Source of the DNA: an uncultured Victivallales bacterium
Lineage (GTDB): Bacteria > Verrucomicrobiota > Lentisphaeria > Victivallales > UBA1829
Reading direction: 5' to 3'
NCBI GenBank assembly: GCA_934661375.1
Contig: CAKUJH010000014.1
Coordinates: 19,562 to 83,561, forward strand
Length of the DNA stretch: 64,000 nucleotides
Under the pieces are notes generated by a model that saw only the letters and a list, made by a program, of their open reading frames with translations, had not been told where the DNA came from and searched no databases. Both the position numbers and the translations under genes were made by a program. Positions 34,383 through 43,881 of the stretch are shown in pieces (the stretch's first letter is position 1; each line of letters opens with the position of its first letter).

Positions 34383-35351
34383 ATGAATAAATTCAGAAAA
34401 ATTCTGCTGTGGGCGGTTCTTCTGCTGCTGGCAGTGCTGCTGGTGTTCGGGGCTGCGGCGGGTATCCGGTACTGGATGTCGGTCCGTTCTGCGGCAAAAG
34501 TCGAACTGGTTTCCGAACCGGCGGTTGAGCCGTTGTCCGAATCTGTTCCGCTGGGGAAAAAATTCCATTACCGGGTGCTGTTCCGCGTTCCGTGGGGTGT
34601 GCGTCCGCTGTCGTTGACCGCCGAGTCTGCCGCGGGAAGCCAGTTGACCGCTGAACCGGAGTTTTCTTTATATAAATACGGCTGGGGCAGCAATCTGTGG
34701 ATGGGTTCAATTCCCGTGCAGTGTTACCGGACAGGGGAAATTCCGGCGGCACAGGGGCAGGCATCTTTCAGCAACATGCAGAATTTCGCTTTGACGCTGC
34801 CCGCGGTGCGTTCCGTATTTCCCGCATTGAACGGGGATCAGCTGGAACTTGCCGGAGAACTGGAAAAGGGCAAAGAACCGGTGTCGTGGAAAATCATTCT
34901 GGTGATTGCTGCGGGAGTGCTGATCGCGGCGGCGGTTCTTCTGCTGATTCTGAAATATCTGCTCCGCAGCCGGATACATACGGTTTCCCCGTGGGAAAAG
35001 GCCTTGGGCGCGATTCAGGATCTTCTGAACCGGGTTCGAAGCGGAACTGTTCCGCCGGAAAATTCCATTGCCGGACTTACGGATATTGTCCGCGAATATA
35101 TGGAACGGCGTTTTTCCCTGCGGGCGGAACGGCAGACCACGGCAGAATTCATGGCGGATCTGGAGCAGGGCAAGGGCAATCTGGAAACGCGGCACCGGGA
35201 TTTCCTGCGCGGTTTTCTGAATGCCGCCGACATGGTCAAGTTCGCACGGGTCCCGGCGGATAAGACGCTGTTTGAAAATGCGGCAGTCAAAGCGGAGGAG
35301 CTGATCCGGGAAACAGTTCCGGCGGCATCCGGAAAGGAGAATTCGAAATGA
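34383..35351 (+). CDS. Membrane protein of the MoxR/Bat operon
   Basis: 322 residues. N-terminal membrane helix (about 8-28), an exported beta domain of about 130 residues, a second membrane helix (about 170-192) and a cytoplasmic helical domain with IVREYMERRFSLRAERQTTAEFMADL. This fits the DUF4381/BatD-like partner found between DUF58 and VWA genes. Role likely in envelope stress tolerance by analogy with Bat systems. The stop overlaps the next ATG. Confidence 0.75.
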   Translation: MNKFRKILLWAVLLLLAVLLVFGAAAGIRYWMSVRSAAKVELVSEPAVEPLSESVPLGKKFHYRVLFRVPWGVRPLSLTAESAAGSQLTAEPEFSLYKYGWGSNLWMGSIPVQCYRTGEIPAAQGQASFSNMQNFALTLPAVRSVFPALNGDQLELAGELEKGKEPVSWKIILVIAAGVLIAAAVLLLILKYLLRSRIHTVSPWEKALGAIQDLLNRVRSGTVPPENSIAGLTDIVREYMERRFSLRAERQTTAEFMADLEQGKGNLETRHRDFLRGFLNAADMVKFARVPADKTLFENAAVKAEELIRETVPAASGKENSK

Positions 35352-36391
35352 CATACGCATTTGCATATCCCTATCTGCTGTTCCTGCTGATTGTGCCGGT
35401 TCTGCTGCTGGCGGCGGCATGGTTCAGGAAAGAACCGTCGGTGTCGGTGCCGTCTCTGCGTCCGTTCCGCGATGCGGCAAAAAAACAGGGACGCCGTCTG
35501 AATTACCGGAAACTGATTCCCCTGCTTCTGTATACATTGGGCGGCATTTCGCTGGTCATAGCTCTTGCCGGACCGCGTGAAGGCATGGAACAGCTCCGTC
35601 GCCGTGCCAACGGTATCGACATCATTGTTGCGCTGGACCTCTCCGGCAGTATGCAGGCGATCGACGTTCCGGCTGGCATCCGGACGGAGAAACAGCTTTC
35701 CGACGCATTGGCTTCCGGGAAGGTCAAGGACCGTCTCGGCACGGCAAAAGCGGAAATCGCCAAATTCATTCAGGCGCGTCCGAATGACCGTATCGGACTG
35801 GTGGCATTTGCCCCGCTGCCGTATATGGTCTGTCCGCCGACTCTGGATCATGCATGGCTGCTGGCGAATCTGGCGCGTCTGGAATCCGGCGTGATCGGGG
35901 ATCAGACCGGGATTGCCGGACCCATCACCACGGCGGTGCGGCGTCTCAAGGATTCCGATTCCAAACGGCGGATCATTGTGCTGTTCACGGACGGGGTCAA
36001 CAATGTACAGGCCAAAGTTACGCCGCGTCAGGCAGCCAAACTCGCCGACACATTCAACGTAACCGTTTACACGGTCGGCATCGGTTCCGGCAATGCGGTC
36101 ATGAAACAGAACAGCTTTTTCGGTTCGGGATTTGTTCCGGTGAAGGGGGAATTCGATGAACCCCTGCTGCGCGACATTGCCGGTTCCACCGGCGGCGTTT
36201 ACTACAAAGCGGATGACGGTGATTCCATGCGCGCTGCCATGGAGCAGATTGACAAACTGGAAAAAACTTCCGTGGAACAGAATATCCTGGTCAACTGGAA
36301 GGAATATTATCCGGTATTTGCCCTGCTGGCTCTGGCACTGCTGCTGGGCGGCATGATTCTGGAAAAAACGGTCCTGCTGCGCGTTCCGTAA
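35348..36391 (+). CDS. BatA-like VWA-domain membrane protein
   Basis: 347 residues. Two N-terminal membrane helices (about 8-26 and 57-75), a VWA domain with a complete MIDAS motif DLSGSM (97-102), PITTAVRRLK and VLFTDGVNN, and a C-terminal membrane helix (about 315-335). Typical BatA topology. Overlaps the previous gene by 4 nt and is the last of the operon. Confidence 0.92.
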   Translation: MTYAFAYPYLLFLLIVPVLLLAAAWFRKEPSVSVPSLRPFRDAAKKQGRRLNYRKLIPLLLYTLGGISLVIALAGPREGMEQLRRRANGIDIIVALDLSGSMQAIDVPAGIRTEKQLSDALASGKVKDRLGTAKAEIAKFIQARPNDRIGLVAFAPLPYMVCPPTLDHAWLLANLARLESGVIGDQTGIAGPITTAVRRLKDSDSKRRIIVLFTDGVNNVQAKVTPRQAAKLADTFNVTVYTVGIGSGNAVMKQNSFFGSGFVPVKGEFDEPLLRDIAGSTGGVYYKADDGDSMRAAMEQIDKLEKTSVEQNILVNWKEYYPVFALLALALLLGGMILEKTVLLRVP

Positions 36392-36395
36392 AAAT

Positions 36396-36443
36396 AAAAA
36401 CCGCGCCGGATATTGGAAAAGGCAATAACAATACCCGGTGCGG
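36396..36443 (-). terminator. Rho-independent terminator after the FAD oxidoreductase gene
   Basis: Minus-strand stem of about 15 bp with one mismatch (36401-36415 with 36429-36443) and five U residues. Placed in the convergent gap with the BatA-like gene. Confidence 0.82.
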
Positions 36444-36461
36444 CGAGGGGATTTTTCACAT

Positions 36462-38180
36462 TCAGCGGATCCGGAACGAAATCACATTCTTCGGTTCGGA
36501 ATCCAGAATTTCCAGTTTGATGTTCCGGCAGACTTCATTCACCGGCAGGACAACCAGGCGTTTGCGGTTGTCAGTGCATTCCAGCAGAACTTCCCGGTGT
36601 TCCTGTTCATTTTCAGCCGTAACGCGGAAATGACGCACCAGCGATTGCGGCAGTTCGAACGGCGTCTGTTTCAACGGAATGTTGGAGCGCATATTCAGCC
36701 GCTTCAAGGAACGGATGCGTTCCGCGATATCGCTGTCAAACACGATCCGGATTTCCTCCACTTTTTCCGGTGCGGCGAAATCATACTGCGCCCAGCTGCC
36801 GGGCGCGGCATTCCAGATTCCGTTTTCTCCGCGGATCGTTTCACTGCGGAGAGTTTCCGCATTTCCGGCGGAGACTGAAAGAGCGGCACGGCCGGAAAGC
36901 GCGGAGTTTTCGATTTGGAAGTGCGGCAGATAACAGTCGTTCCAGAGCAATGCCTGCTGAAGTTCATGAATGTAACGGTGTCCGGTTTCCCGCGGAGTGA
37001 TCTGTTCGCGTGCCGCAATGGAGACGGCAAGTCCGACCGCTTCGCCCATACAGGCGCAAGTCGCCATGACCCGCGTTGAACTCAGCGCCACATGCGTTAC
37101 GCTGATGTTGCGTCCGGCAAACCAGAGATTGTCGATGTTTCTGGAATACAGAGACCGGTACGGAATGCCGAAATCCGTGGGGGCAGGATGGAAGATCGTC
37201 GGTTCGCCGGGATAGCGGAAGCCGCCCGGATGATGATCGTCCATGGTCCAGCCGCCGTACGCCACAACGTCGTCAAATCGTCCGCCGCTTTCCACATCGT
37301 GCTGATTGAGCAGATGATCGCCGACATACCGGCGGCTTTCGCGTTTGCCCGGCAGGAAACCCAGCCATTCCAGCGTCCAGTTTTCCGCGCCGTGGTCGCC
37401 GTGGTTTTTGATGTGGTCCCAGACTCCCAGCGCGACTTTGAGCAGTTCATCGCGCAGTTTTTCGGTGTCATGGATGGAGTCGTCTTCGCCGCCGAGTTCG
37501 ATCCACCAGAAGTTTTCAAATTCCTCCATATTGTGGGAACGGTTCGGCAGATCGGCGTCGGTTTCGTAACGGTACGCCCATTCCGGCGGCGTGAATTTCT
37601 GCGGCGTCGGCATTTCGCGGGCCTGGAGCAGACAGCTCATGCCCATGGTTTTGCGGTCGGCTGCGACAGGCGCGATGGATTCGTTGAATTCACTGCGCGG
37701 TTCGTGTCCGACCCGGTATTCCGCCCCGGTCGGTTCCGCCAGAATGCTGTCTCCGGAACAGTCGGCAAAATAATCCGCCTGAACTTTGTAACGGGTGTAG
37801 GTGGTCAGCTGCCAGGCGTCCACAGAGACAATCCGGCTGCCGTTCATTTCTGCATCCAGACAAGAGGTGTTGAGCAGCAGAGTCAGATTGGGTTCTTCGA
37901 TGGCTTTGCCGTAAAGAACCGTGTCCCAGATGGAATAGTTGGCTTGCGGGTTGCGGTAATAATTTTCGAGCCGGAGTTCTTCCACGAATCCGGTTTCCAT
38001 AAATTCATGGGAGCCGCAGATCCACATGCGGATTTCACTGGACGCATTGCCGCCCAGGACGGGGCGGTCATGAATCAGGACGGTTTTTATGCCGCGCCGC
38101 GCTGCGGTTACCGCCGCCGCCAGACCGGCCAGTCCGCCGCCGATCACGCAGAATTGCGTTTTCAGAATTTCTTTTTTCAT
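36462..38180 (-). CDS. FAD-dependent oxidoreductase (FAD_oxidored family)
   Basis: 572 residues. Rossmann motif CVIGGGLAGLAAAVTAARRG (11-30), then GGNASSEIRMWICG, YFADCSGDSILA and NLWFAGRNISVTHVA, the core of the PF12831 family common in PVC bacteria. The C-terminal 130 residues form a beta-rich domain. No signal peptide. It follows the secreted propeller gene by 18 nt, so it may oxidise a sugar or other product from that pathway in the cytoplasm; substrate unknown. Confidence 0.85.
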   Translation of the reverse strand: MKKEILKTQFCVIGGGLAGLAAAVTAARRGIKTVLIHDRPVLGGNASSEIRMWICGSHEFMETGFVEELRLENYYRNPQANYSIWDTVLYGKAIEEPNLTLLLNTSCLDAEMNGSRIVSVDAWQLTTYTRYKVQADYFADCSGDSILAEPTGAEYRVGHEPRSEFNESIAPVAADRKTMGMSCLLQAREMPTPQKFTPPEWAYRYETDADLPNRSHNMEEFENFWWIELGGEDDSIHDTEKLRDELLKVALGVWDHIKNHGDHGAENWTLEWLGFLPGKRESRRYVGDHLLNQHDVESGGRFDDVVAYGGWTMDDHHPGGFRYPGEPTIFHPAPTDFGIPYRSLYSRNIDNLWFAGRNISVTHVALSSTRVMATCACMGEAVGLAVSIAAREQITPRETGHRYIHELQQALLWNDCYLPHFQIENSALSGRAALSVSAGNAETLRSETIRGENGIWNAAPGSWAQYDFAAPEKVEEIRIVFDSDIAERIRSLKRLNMRSNIPLKQTPFELPQSLVRHFRVTAENEQEHREVLLECTDNRKRLVVLPVNEVCRNIKLEILDSEPKNVISFRIR

Positions 38181-38198
38181 GGTATCCTCTGTAAAACC

Positions 38199-41100
38199 TT
38201 ATTGGATGTTGTCAATCAGTTTGTAGCAGCCGCTGCCGTAGGTGGAGAGCCAGAGTTCATTCCGGGTCGGATGCCAGACAAACTGCATGAAGCCCCAGGG
38301 AAACGCCAGACCGCGGTTGATGCGGTTCCATGTTTTCCCTCCGTCCGCACTGCGGTAGATGCCGACTGCCGGGATGATTGCCCCGTGGGTGCCGTCTTCC
38401 ACTGTGCAGTAAAGATGATCCGGATCGCGCGGATTGACCGTGAGGCTGTTTACCAGCGGCGCGCCGAACAGTTTGGTCCAGGTCCTGCCGCCGTCCGTGC
38501 TTTTCCAGACTCCGCCGTGATTGCCGCTGTCCTGCGGTGTGGGGAGTCTGCCGCCGGCTATGTAGAGTGTGCCTTTTGCCGCAATGACCTGCGTGACACT
38601 GTCGCAGGGCGAAGGGACCGGCGCCCATGTTTTTCCGCCGTCCGTGCTGCGGTAGAGTCCGCCCTTGCCGTCCAGTTTCCGGTGTGCCGCGACTGCCGCG
38701 TAAACGGTTTTCAGATTATCCGGGGAATAGAGGTCGACGACTTCCTTCAGTTCGCCGAGACCCTGATTCGAGGCGTGCCAGGTCTTTCCGCCGTCCGTGC
38801 TTTCAACCACGCCCGCCGGGGATTGATTCTTAGGCAGGGACGCATAGCGGTCGAGGAGTTTCTGTCGGTTGAGCCGGGCATTGCTGGCGAGCATCCGCCG
38901 CTGGTCCGCGGGGGAGGCGGGGTCAATCCGGAGATTGCCCAGATGTTCCGGCAGATTCAGGCGCGGCGGCAGTTTCAGAGTACCGTTTTCAGGATTGGAG
39001 ACTCCTTCGAAGGTTTTGCCGAAATCATTGGTTTTTAAGAAGTAGTAACCGCGCAGTCCGCCCAGCAGCCAGTCTCGGCAATTGAACAGCACGTAGAATT
39101 TGCGCGGATCGGCGGGGTCGAATGCTGCGCCTTCCACCCACTGATTGGAACCGAACATGGTTTCTTCCAGAGCAAAAAGACTTTTACCGCCGTCCGAGCT
39201 GACCTTGACTCCGCTGTCCGCCATATAGAACAGCACTTTGTCCGGGTCCAGCGGATGGAACTGCAAGCCGAAGACACAGATATTGCTGTTGCCGCGTCCG
39301 GAGAACCGGGCGTGCTTTTCATCCAGCATGTGATTGGAAGCGTCGCGCCAGGTTTTTCCGGCGTCATCGCTGCGGTAGGTGATCCGGTGCGAATGCAGAT
39401 AAAGCACATCCGGATTGCTTTTGGAGAGATCGAATTTGCGGATGTCCCAGAATCCCATGCGGACGTTTTCCGTGCCGTAATTCATGGGCTGACGGCGGGT
39501 CCAGGACTGGCTCATGTTCATCGGAATGCCGTCCTGCGGCACGTAATCTTTCCAGACTGGATCCTGCCAGCCGCGTGCGCCCCGGCAGACCTGAACCCAG
39601 TGTTTGCCTCCATTGGAAGTTTTCCACAGACCGTACGGCAGCTGCGCCTGAAAAATGGAGGCATAAATGGTGTCCGGGTCGCGCGGATCAATCTTGACCG
39701 TGTGGAAATCCGGCAGATAAGTTGTCAGTTTTTGTTCCCGGAACTTATTTGCCGCCTGCGTAACAAAGCGGTCTTTCCGCGCATTGTCCCACATGGTGAA
39801 AAATTCGCCGGCATTGCCCTGCGGCTTGAACAGCACGGTGTCGTAAAGCTGTTTTGCTTCCGGACGTTTCAGAAATTCGCGCCAGAGATATTTGTAGGCG
39901 GCAACGCCGAAAGGACTGGCGGCAAAACCTTTTTTCTGATCGGGCAGGGAATCAATCAGTTCAATGGGGAACCGGAGATTGCCGGAGAGGTCGTGCCATT
40001 TCCCGGCAGTCCAGTCATAACGCCAGACCCCACCGGTGCAGACAGCTTTGCCGTCCCGGATATCGTATTCCGATTCCAATGCGGCGACGATGACCGGCAA
40101 GCCCGTTTGGGGATCCGTGATTCCATCGAATCCGCCGAATCCGGACGGTTGCGGCAGCCCGTCCCGGATGCTTCGGAAGGTTTTTCCGGCGTCATCGCTG
40201 CGGTAGACTCCGCCGTCCGTGCCGACAATCAGCAGATTCGGATGATTTTTGAAATAGAGAATTGCCAGCGCCATTTCGTCCTGCGGAAAAGCATCGGCAA
40301 TATGATCCCAGGTTTTTCCGCCGTCCGTGGAATGAATCAGACCCTGCGGCAGACGGCGCCGGTATCCGCCGCGGTATTCATTGCGGCGCGGATAGCCGAT
40401 GCCAGCCCAGACTTCCTGCGGATTCTGCGGATTGACCGACAACGCGCTGACGGGAATGCGCGGGAAAGCCCATTTGAATTTCATTTCCAGTGCAGATGTG
40501 TCAATCTTCTGCCAGCTTTTCCCCTTGTCTGTGGTTTTGAACAGACCGTTGCCTTCGGTTCCGATATAGCCGGTTTCCGGGGCGGATGTGCAGAAATCGG
40601 CGGCGCTGATGTAGGCTATGCGCGGAAACGTCCAGTCGGCGTCGTTGATGGATGAATAAGATTTACTGCCGTTCCAGGTCATGTAGTTGCCGCCCATGTC
40701 GCAGGACTGCACCAGAATTTTGTCATCGGAAGGATGAATCCGCAGGTACCAGCTGGTTCCGCCGTCGCCGGGCGCGGAAGTCTGTTCCCATTTCAATTCC
40801 GCCAGCGAAGGATTCCGGAGCGAACTCCAGTCCGGATCCTGCCAGTTGACAGTCTGTCCGGCGGGTGCGGCAAATTCCACTTTCTTCAATTGCAGGCGGT
40901 AGTTTTTCCCGGTGTTCGCCTTCGGCGTTTCCCCGTAAATCAACAGACTGGTCAGCGGATATTCCTGCTGCGGTTTTCCTTTTTTGCCTTTCTCGTTGTA
41001 ACGGAACTGTATTTCACTGCGCGAAAAAATCATGCTGTCCGCACTTTTTTTGGCTTTGGCACTGAACAGATTGCCTTCGGTGTCGATGATCATAATGCCG

Positions 41101-41387
41101 ACGGCGGAAAATTCTTTGGCGTTTTCCAGTTCCAGCCGGACGGCTTCGAACTGTTTCCACTGTACAGCCGGAACGAGTTTGACGCCGAATCCTTTTCTGC
41201 ACCACTGGTTTTTTGACTGGTCGGTGAAATCTGCACTCATGCCGCCGGGAATGACGTTCAGCGTAACGCCCTGACCATAGCCGCCGGCATAACGCCGTCC
41301 GGATTCCGCTCCGAAGTCCAGTTCTCTGGCGGAAACGGCATACATCGCCGCACTCAACAGCAAAGTTGTCCATACTTGAAATTTCAT
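38199..41387 (-). CDS. Secreted giant Asp-box (BNR/sialidase-like) beta-propeller protein
   Basis: 1062 residues. Signal peptide (1-20, ending AVSA). An N-terminal beta-sandwich of about 190 residues, then about eleven Asp boxes of the form S-x-D-x-G-x-T-W (for example STDGGKTWDH, SDDAGKTW, STDGGRTW), giving one large or two linked propellers as in GH74 xyloglucanases and sortilin-like proteins. Catalytic residues cannot be assigned. Probably exported to the periplasm or surface to bind or cut glycans. It sits between the pseudopilin-like gene (18 nt upstream) and the oxidoreductase gene. Confidence 0.85.
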   Translation of the reverse strand: MKFQVWTTLLLSAAMYAVSARELDFGAESGRRYAGGYGQGVTLNVIPGGMSADFTDQSKNQWCRKGFGVKLVPAVQWKQFEAVRLELENAKEFSAVGIMIIDTEGNLFSAKAKKSADSMIFSRSEIQFRYNEKGKKGKPQQEYPLTSLLIYGETPKANTGKNYRLQLKKVEFAAPAGQTVNWQDPDWSSLRNPSLAELKWEQTSAPGDGGTSWYLRIHPSDDKILVQSCDMGGNYMTWNGSKSYSSINDADWTFPRIAYISAADFCTSAPETGYIGTEGNGLFKTTDKGKSWQKIDTSALEMKFKWAFPRIPVSALSVNPQNPQEVWAGIGYPRRNEYRGGYRRRLPQGLIHSTDGGKTWDHIADAFPQDEMALAILYFKNHPNLLIVGTDGGVYRSDDAGKTFRSIRDGLPQPSGFGGFDGITDPQTGLPVIVAALESEYDIRDGKAVCTGGVWRYDWTAGKWHDLSGNLRFPIELIDSLPDQKKGFAASPFGVAAYKYLWREFLKRPEAKQLYDTVLFKPQGNAGEFFTMWDNARKDRFVTQAANKFREQKLTTYLPDFHTVKIDPRDPDTIYASIFQAQLPYGLWKTSNGGKHWVQVCRGARGWQDPVWKDYVPQDGIPMNMSQSWTRRQPMNYGTENVRMGFWDIRKFDLSKSNPDVLYLHSHRITYRSDDAGKTWRDASNHMLDEKHARFSGRGNSNICVFGLQFHPLDPDKVLFYMADSGVKVSSDGGKSLFALEETMFGSNQWVEGAAFDPADPRKFYVLFNCRDWLLGGLRGYYFLKTNDFGKTFEGVSNPENGTLKLPPRLNLPEHLGNLRIDPASPADQRRMLASNARLNRQKLLDRYASLPKNQSPAGVVESTDGGKTWHASNQGLGELKEVVDLYSPDNLKTVYAAVAAHRKLDGKGGLYRSTDGGKTWAPVPSPCDSVTQVIAAKGTLYIAGGRLPTPQDSGNHGGVWKSTDGGRTWTKLFGAPLVNSLTVNPRDPDHLYCTVEDGTHGAIIPAVGIYRSADGGKTWNRINRGLAFPWGFMQFVWHPTRNELWLSTYGSGCYKLIDNIQ

Positions 41388-41405
41388 GATGAAATAATCT
41401 TCTTA

Positions 41406-42185
41406 TCAATAAATGTTTACATCGGAAAACGGATAATTGCGGAACACATGGTACTCGTCATACCAGGAACGGAATTTGAGATCCCACAGCAGCTGACGGC
41501 TGGCCGGCTCGACGTGTCCGTCGAAGAACGCCGTGTTGGCACGTGCCGAATGATGAAGGGATACTCCCGCCTCCTTTGGATCGGACGAACCGAACCGCAG
41601 CACATAATACCGGGGATTCTTCTTGCTGCTGCAGGAATCGAAGAACATGGTCATGCGGCTGTTGGGAATGCGGCTGTCGAAAACGCCGTGATGGGCGGCC
41701 GGGATGGATGCAAGCGGAACGTTTTTCACTTTGCGGTGAGTGTAGAAGTGCATGGACATGCCGTCATTTCCCTTGTGCATCCCGTAGACTTCATATTTCA
41801 GATAGTAGCCGTTTTCCGGGTTGTACCGCGTCTGCTGGGAAGGACAGCGCAGGTGTCCGGCGTTCCGGGCGATGTAGCCGTTGCGGTAGAGACACAGACT
41901 CCAGGTATAGTCTTCTTCGTAGCCGAGTCCGGAATAACTGGCATAGGCGGGCATGGCATAGCCCTGGCTGTCGTCGACATACATCAGGGTCGTAGACATG
42001 ATCTGCTTCAGGTTGCTGACGCAAAGAATGGCGCGTCCGCGTTCCCGTGCTTTGTTCAGTGCCGGCAGCAGCATACCCGCCAGGATCGCGATGATTGCAA
42101 TCACCACGAGGAGTTCTATCAGCGTAAAGCGCAACGGCTTACGTTTCAAATATGAGATGGCTGATAATGTTTTTTGTTTGGTCAT
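41406..42185 (-). CDS. Pseudopilin-like protein with H-X9-DG motif
   Basis: 259 residues. A prepilin signal: a basic leader ends before FTLIELLVVIAIIAILAGML (about 20-39), with cleavage expected ahead of the Phe and Glu at +5. The globular part ends with HSARANTAFFDGHVEP, the H-X9-DG motif (DUF1559-like, common in Planctomycetes and Lentisphaerota). AAAGGAG precedes the start. First gene of the propeller-oxidoreductase operon and divergent from an IclR-type regulator. Confidence 0.9.
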   Translation of the reverse strand: MTKQKTLSAISYLKRKPLRFTLIELLVVIAIIAILAGMLLPALNKARERGRAILCVSNLKQIMSTTLMYVDDSQGYAMPAYASYSGLGYEEDYTWSLCLYRNGYIARNAGHLRCPSQQTRYNPENGYYLKYEVYGMHKGNDGMSMHFYTHRKVKNVPLASIPAAHHGVFDSRIPNSRMTMFFDSCSSKKNPRYYVLRFGSSDPKEAGVSLHHSARANTAFFDGHVEPASRQLLWDLKFRSWYDEYHVFRNYPFSDVNIY

Positions 42186-42237
42186 GATTCCGTCTCCTTT
42201 TGTTTTGATTGCAAATAGTTGGTTGCCGATACCAATA

Positions 42238-42265
42238 ATTATAATCTCTTTTTCCGATGAAACAA
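42238..42265 (-). promoter_or_regulatory. Promoter of the pseudopilin/propeller operon
   Basis: Minus strand TTGTTT (42260-42265), 16-bp spacer, TATAAT (42238-42243), about 45 nt before the ATG at 42185. Confidence 0.6.
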
Positions 42266-42300
42266 TACTGAATGGCAGTGAAAAAGGCGAATTTTTCAGA

Positions 42301-42320
42301 AAAGCTCACAATGTGAGATT
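42301..42320. promoter_or_regulatory. Palindromic operator between the iclR-type and pseudopilin genes
   Basis: CTCACA-A-TGTGAG (42305-42317) is a perfect 6-1-6 inverted repeat that extends to about 10-bp arms with one mismatch. Its end abuts the -35 box of the regulator gene and it lies about 40 bp upstream of the -35 of the divergent operon, well placed to control both. Confidence 0.7.
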
Positions 42321-42348
42321 TGACAACCGGCGGAAACCGGGTTATATT
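42320..42348 (+). promoter_or_regulatory. Consensus promoter of the iclR-type gene
   Basis: TTGACA (42320-42325), exactly 17 bp, TATATT (42343-42348). Only 6 bp separate the -10 box from the ATG at 42355, so the predicted start of transcription is at or next to the A of the ATG. Confidence 0.75.
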
Positions 42349-42354
42349 CCGGAC

Positions 42355-43059
42355 ATGAAGAACAAACTCACAGAAAAAATTTTTACTTTGACGGGGATTC
42401 TGATCCGTCATGGGAAACCAATGTCGATTCAGGAACTGAGCCGGGAATCGGGAATTGAACGCAGTGCGTGCTGGCGGATTGCGGCGGATCTGTGCGAACT
42501 GGGGTATCTGCGGAAAGTCTCGTACCGCACCGTGGAACCGGGGCTGGGCATGGTGTTCTGGGGACAATCCGTTTATTCCGACGCATTTTTCCCGCAGCGC
42601 GCCATCCGGAAACTTTCCGCCGCCGCCCGTGAACTGCATGTCAGCACGGCTCTGGCGGGAATCTTCAACCGTCAGCTGATTTATCTGCACCGGGACGGCT
42701 GCGACCTGCATGACTTCTATGATTATCCGCTGCATGGTTCCAATCTCGCGCTGTGCATCCTGACCCGGAAATACGGCGGAGAAACCGCGTATGGATATAT
42801 ATCGGACGCCGCGGGCAAATTCGGGTATTCCCCGGACGAACTGGAACAGCTCAAAAATGAATACCGGGACAGGATCCGGCACATGGAGAAAATGGGATTT
42901 GCCCTGGAGAAAAGTCCGAGCGGCTGCAATATTTCATTTCCGGTGGAACGCGACCGGGAAATTTTCGGTCTGGCATTCTTCTTTCCCTGGCATCCCGAAC
43001 GGGATCTCTCGGATTTGATTATCCGCTGTTCCCTCCTGCGCAATGAATTGCAGGAATAA
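42355..43059 (+). CDS. IclR-type transcriptional regulator
   Basis: 234 residues. N-terminal winged helix-turn-helix (about 1-60: MSIQELSRESGIERSACWRI is the recognition region) and a C-terminal GAF-like ligand domain, ending SDLIIRCSLLRNEL. The order and length fit the IclR family, although the effector domain is divergent. The ATG at 42355 is required by the start of the HTH domain, yet there is no ribosome site and a consensus promoter abuts it. It probably controls the divergent pseudopilin-propeller operon and itself. Confidence 0.8.
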   Translation: MKNKLTEKIFTLTGILIRHGKPMSIQELSRESGIERSACWRIAADLCELGYLRKVSYRTVEPGLGMVFWGQSVYSDAFFPQRAIRKLSAAARELHVSTALAGIFNRQLIYLHRDGCDLHDFYDYPLHGSNLALCILTRKYGGETAYGYISDAAGKFGYSPDELEQLKNEYRDRIRHMEKMGFALEKSPSGCNISFPVERDREIFGLAFFFPWHPERDLSDLIIRCSLLRNELQE

Positions 43060-43137
43060 AGAATCCGGACAGCAGAAACCGCCGGGACAGAATGGATATT
43101 TTCCATCTGCGCCGACGGTTGTTGTCTGTCGGAAATA

Positions 43138-43881
43138 TTACAGAACTTTGGCGAAGAAATCACGCACGCGCGGATTCTGCGATTCCTGAATAATGCTTTT
43201 TGCGGAACCGGTTTCCACAATCTGACCGTGATCCATGAAGATGATCCGGTCCGCAACTTCTGCGGCAAATCCGATTTCATGAGTAACCACGACCATGGTC
43301 ATGCCGTCCTGTGCCAGTTCCTTCATCAGGGAAAGCACTTCCCCGACCATTTCCGGGTCCAGCGCGGAAGTCGGTTCATCGAACAGCATCACTTCCGGGT
43401 TCATGGCGAGCGCACGGATGATGGCGACCCGCTGTTTCTGTCCGCCGGAAAGCTGGGGCGGATAGCTGTCGCGTTTGTCGAACAGCCCGATCCGTTTGAG
43501 CAGCTCTTCCGCTTTCTGAACCGCCTGGGCGCGGGTCATGCGTCCGGTCTTGACCGGAGCCAGCGCGATGTTTTCCAGAATGGTCAGGTGAGGGAAGAGG
43601 TTGAAATGCTGAAAGACCATGCCGACCTGCTGCCGGAACTGGTTGATGGTCCGTTTCGGATTCACCAGCGGTTCCCCGTTGAAATTCATGACTCCGCCGG
43701 TCGGAGTTTCCAGCAGGTTCAGGCAGCGCAGAAAAGTACTTTTCCCGGAGCCGGAGGGACCGACAATGAACACCGCTTCACCGGGCATGATTTTGGCGGA
43801 CACCCGGTCGACGGCAGTAAAGGAACCGAAGGCTTTGGACATTTCCTTCACTTCAAAAACAGGAACTGTATTACCGCTCAT
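43138..43881 (-). CDS. Polar amino-acid ABC transporter ATP-binding protein (GlnQ-like)
   Basis: 247 residues. Walker A GPSGSGKST (about 38-46), Q-loop FQHFNLFPHLTILENI, signature LSGGQKQRVAIIRALAMNPE and Walker B VMLFDEPTSALD, then VTHEIGFA. A standard GlnQ/HisP-type subunit. It overlaps the permease gene by 11 nt; order is binding protein, permease, ATPase. Confidence 0.93.
   Translation of the reverse strand: MSGNTVPVFEVKEMSKAFGSFTAVDRVSAKIMPGEAVFIVGPSGSGKSTFLRCLNLLETPTGGVMNFNGEPLVNPKRTINQFRQQVGMVFQHFNLFPHLTILENIALAPVKTGRMTRAQAVQKAEELLKRIGLFDKRDSYPPQLSGGQKQRVAIIRALAMNPEVMLFDEPTSALDPEMVGEVLSLMKELAQDGMTMVVVTHEIGFAAEVADRIIFMDHGQIVETGSAKSIIQESQNPRVRDFFAKVL

Noticed and set aside
37092..39038. 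648-codon open frame on the plus strand opposite the oxidoreductase and propeller genes
   Set aside because: Spans the junction of two real genes on the other strand and shows no ribosome site or known motif.
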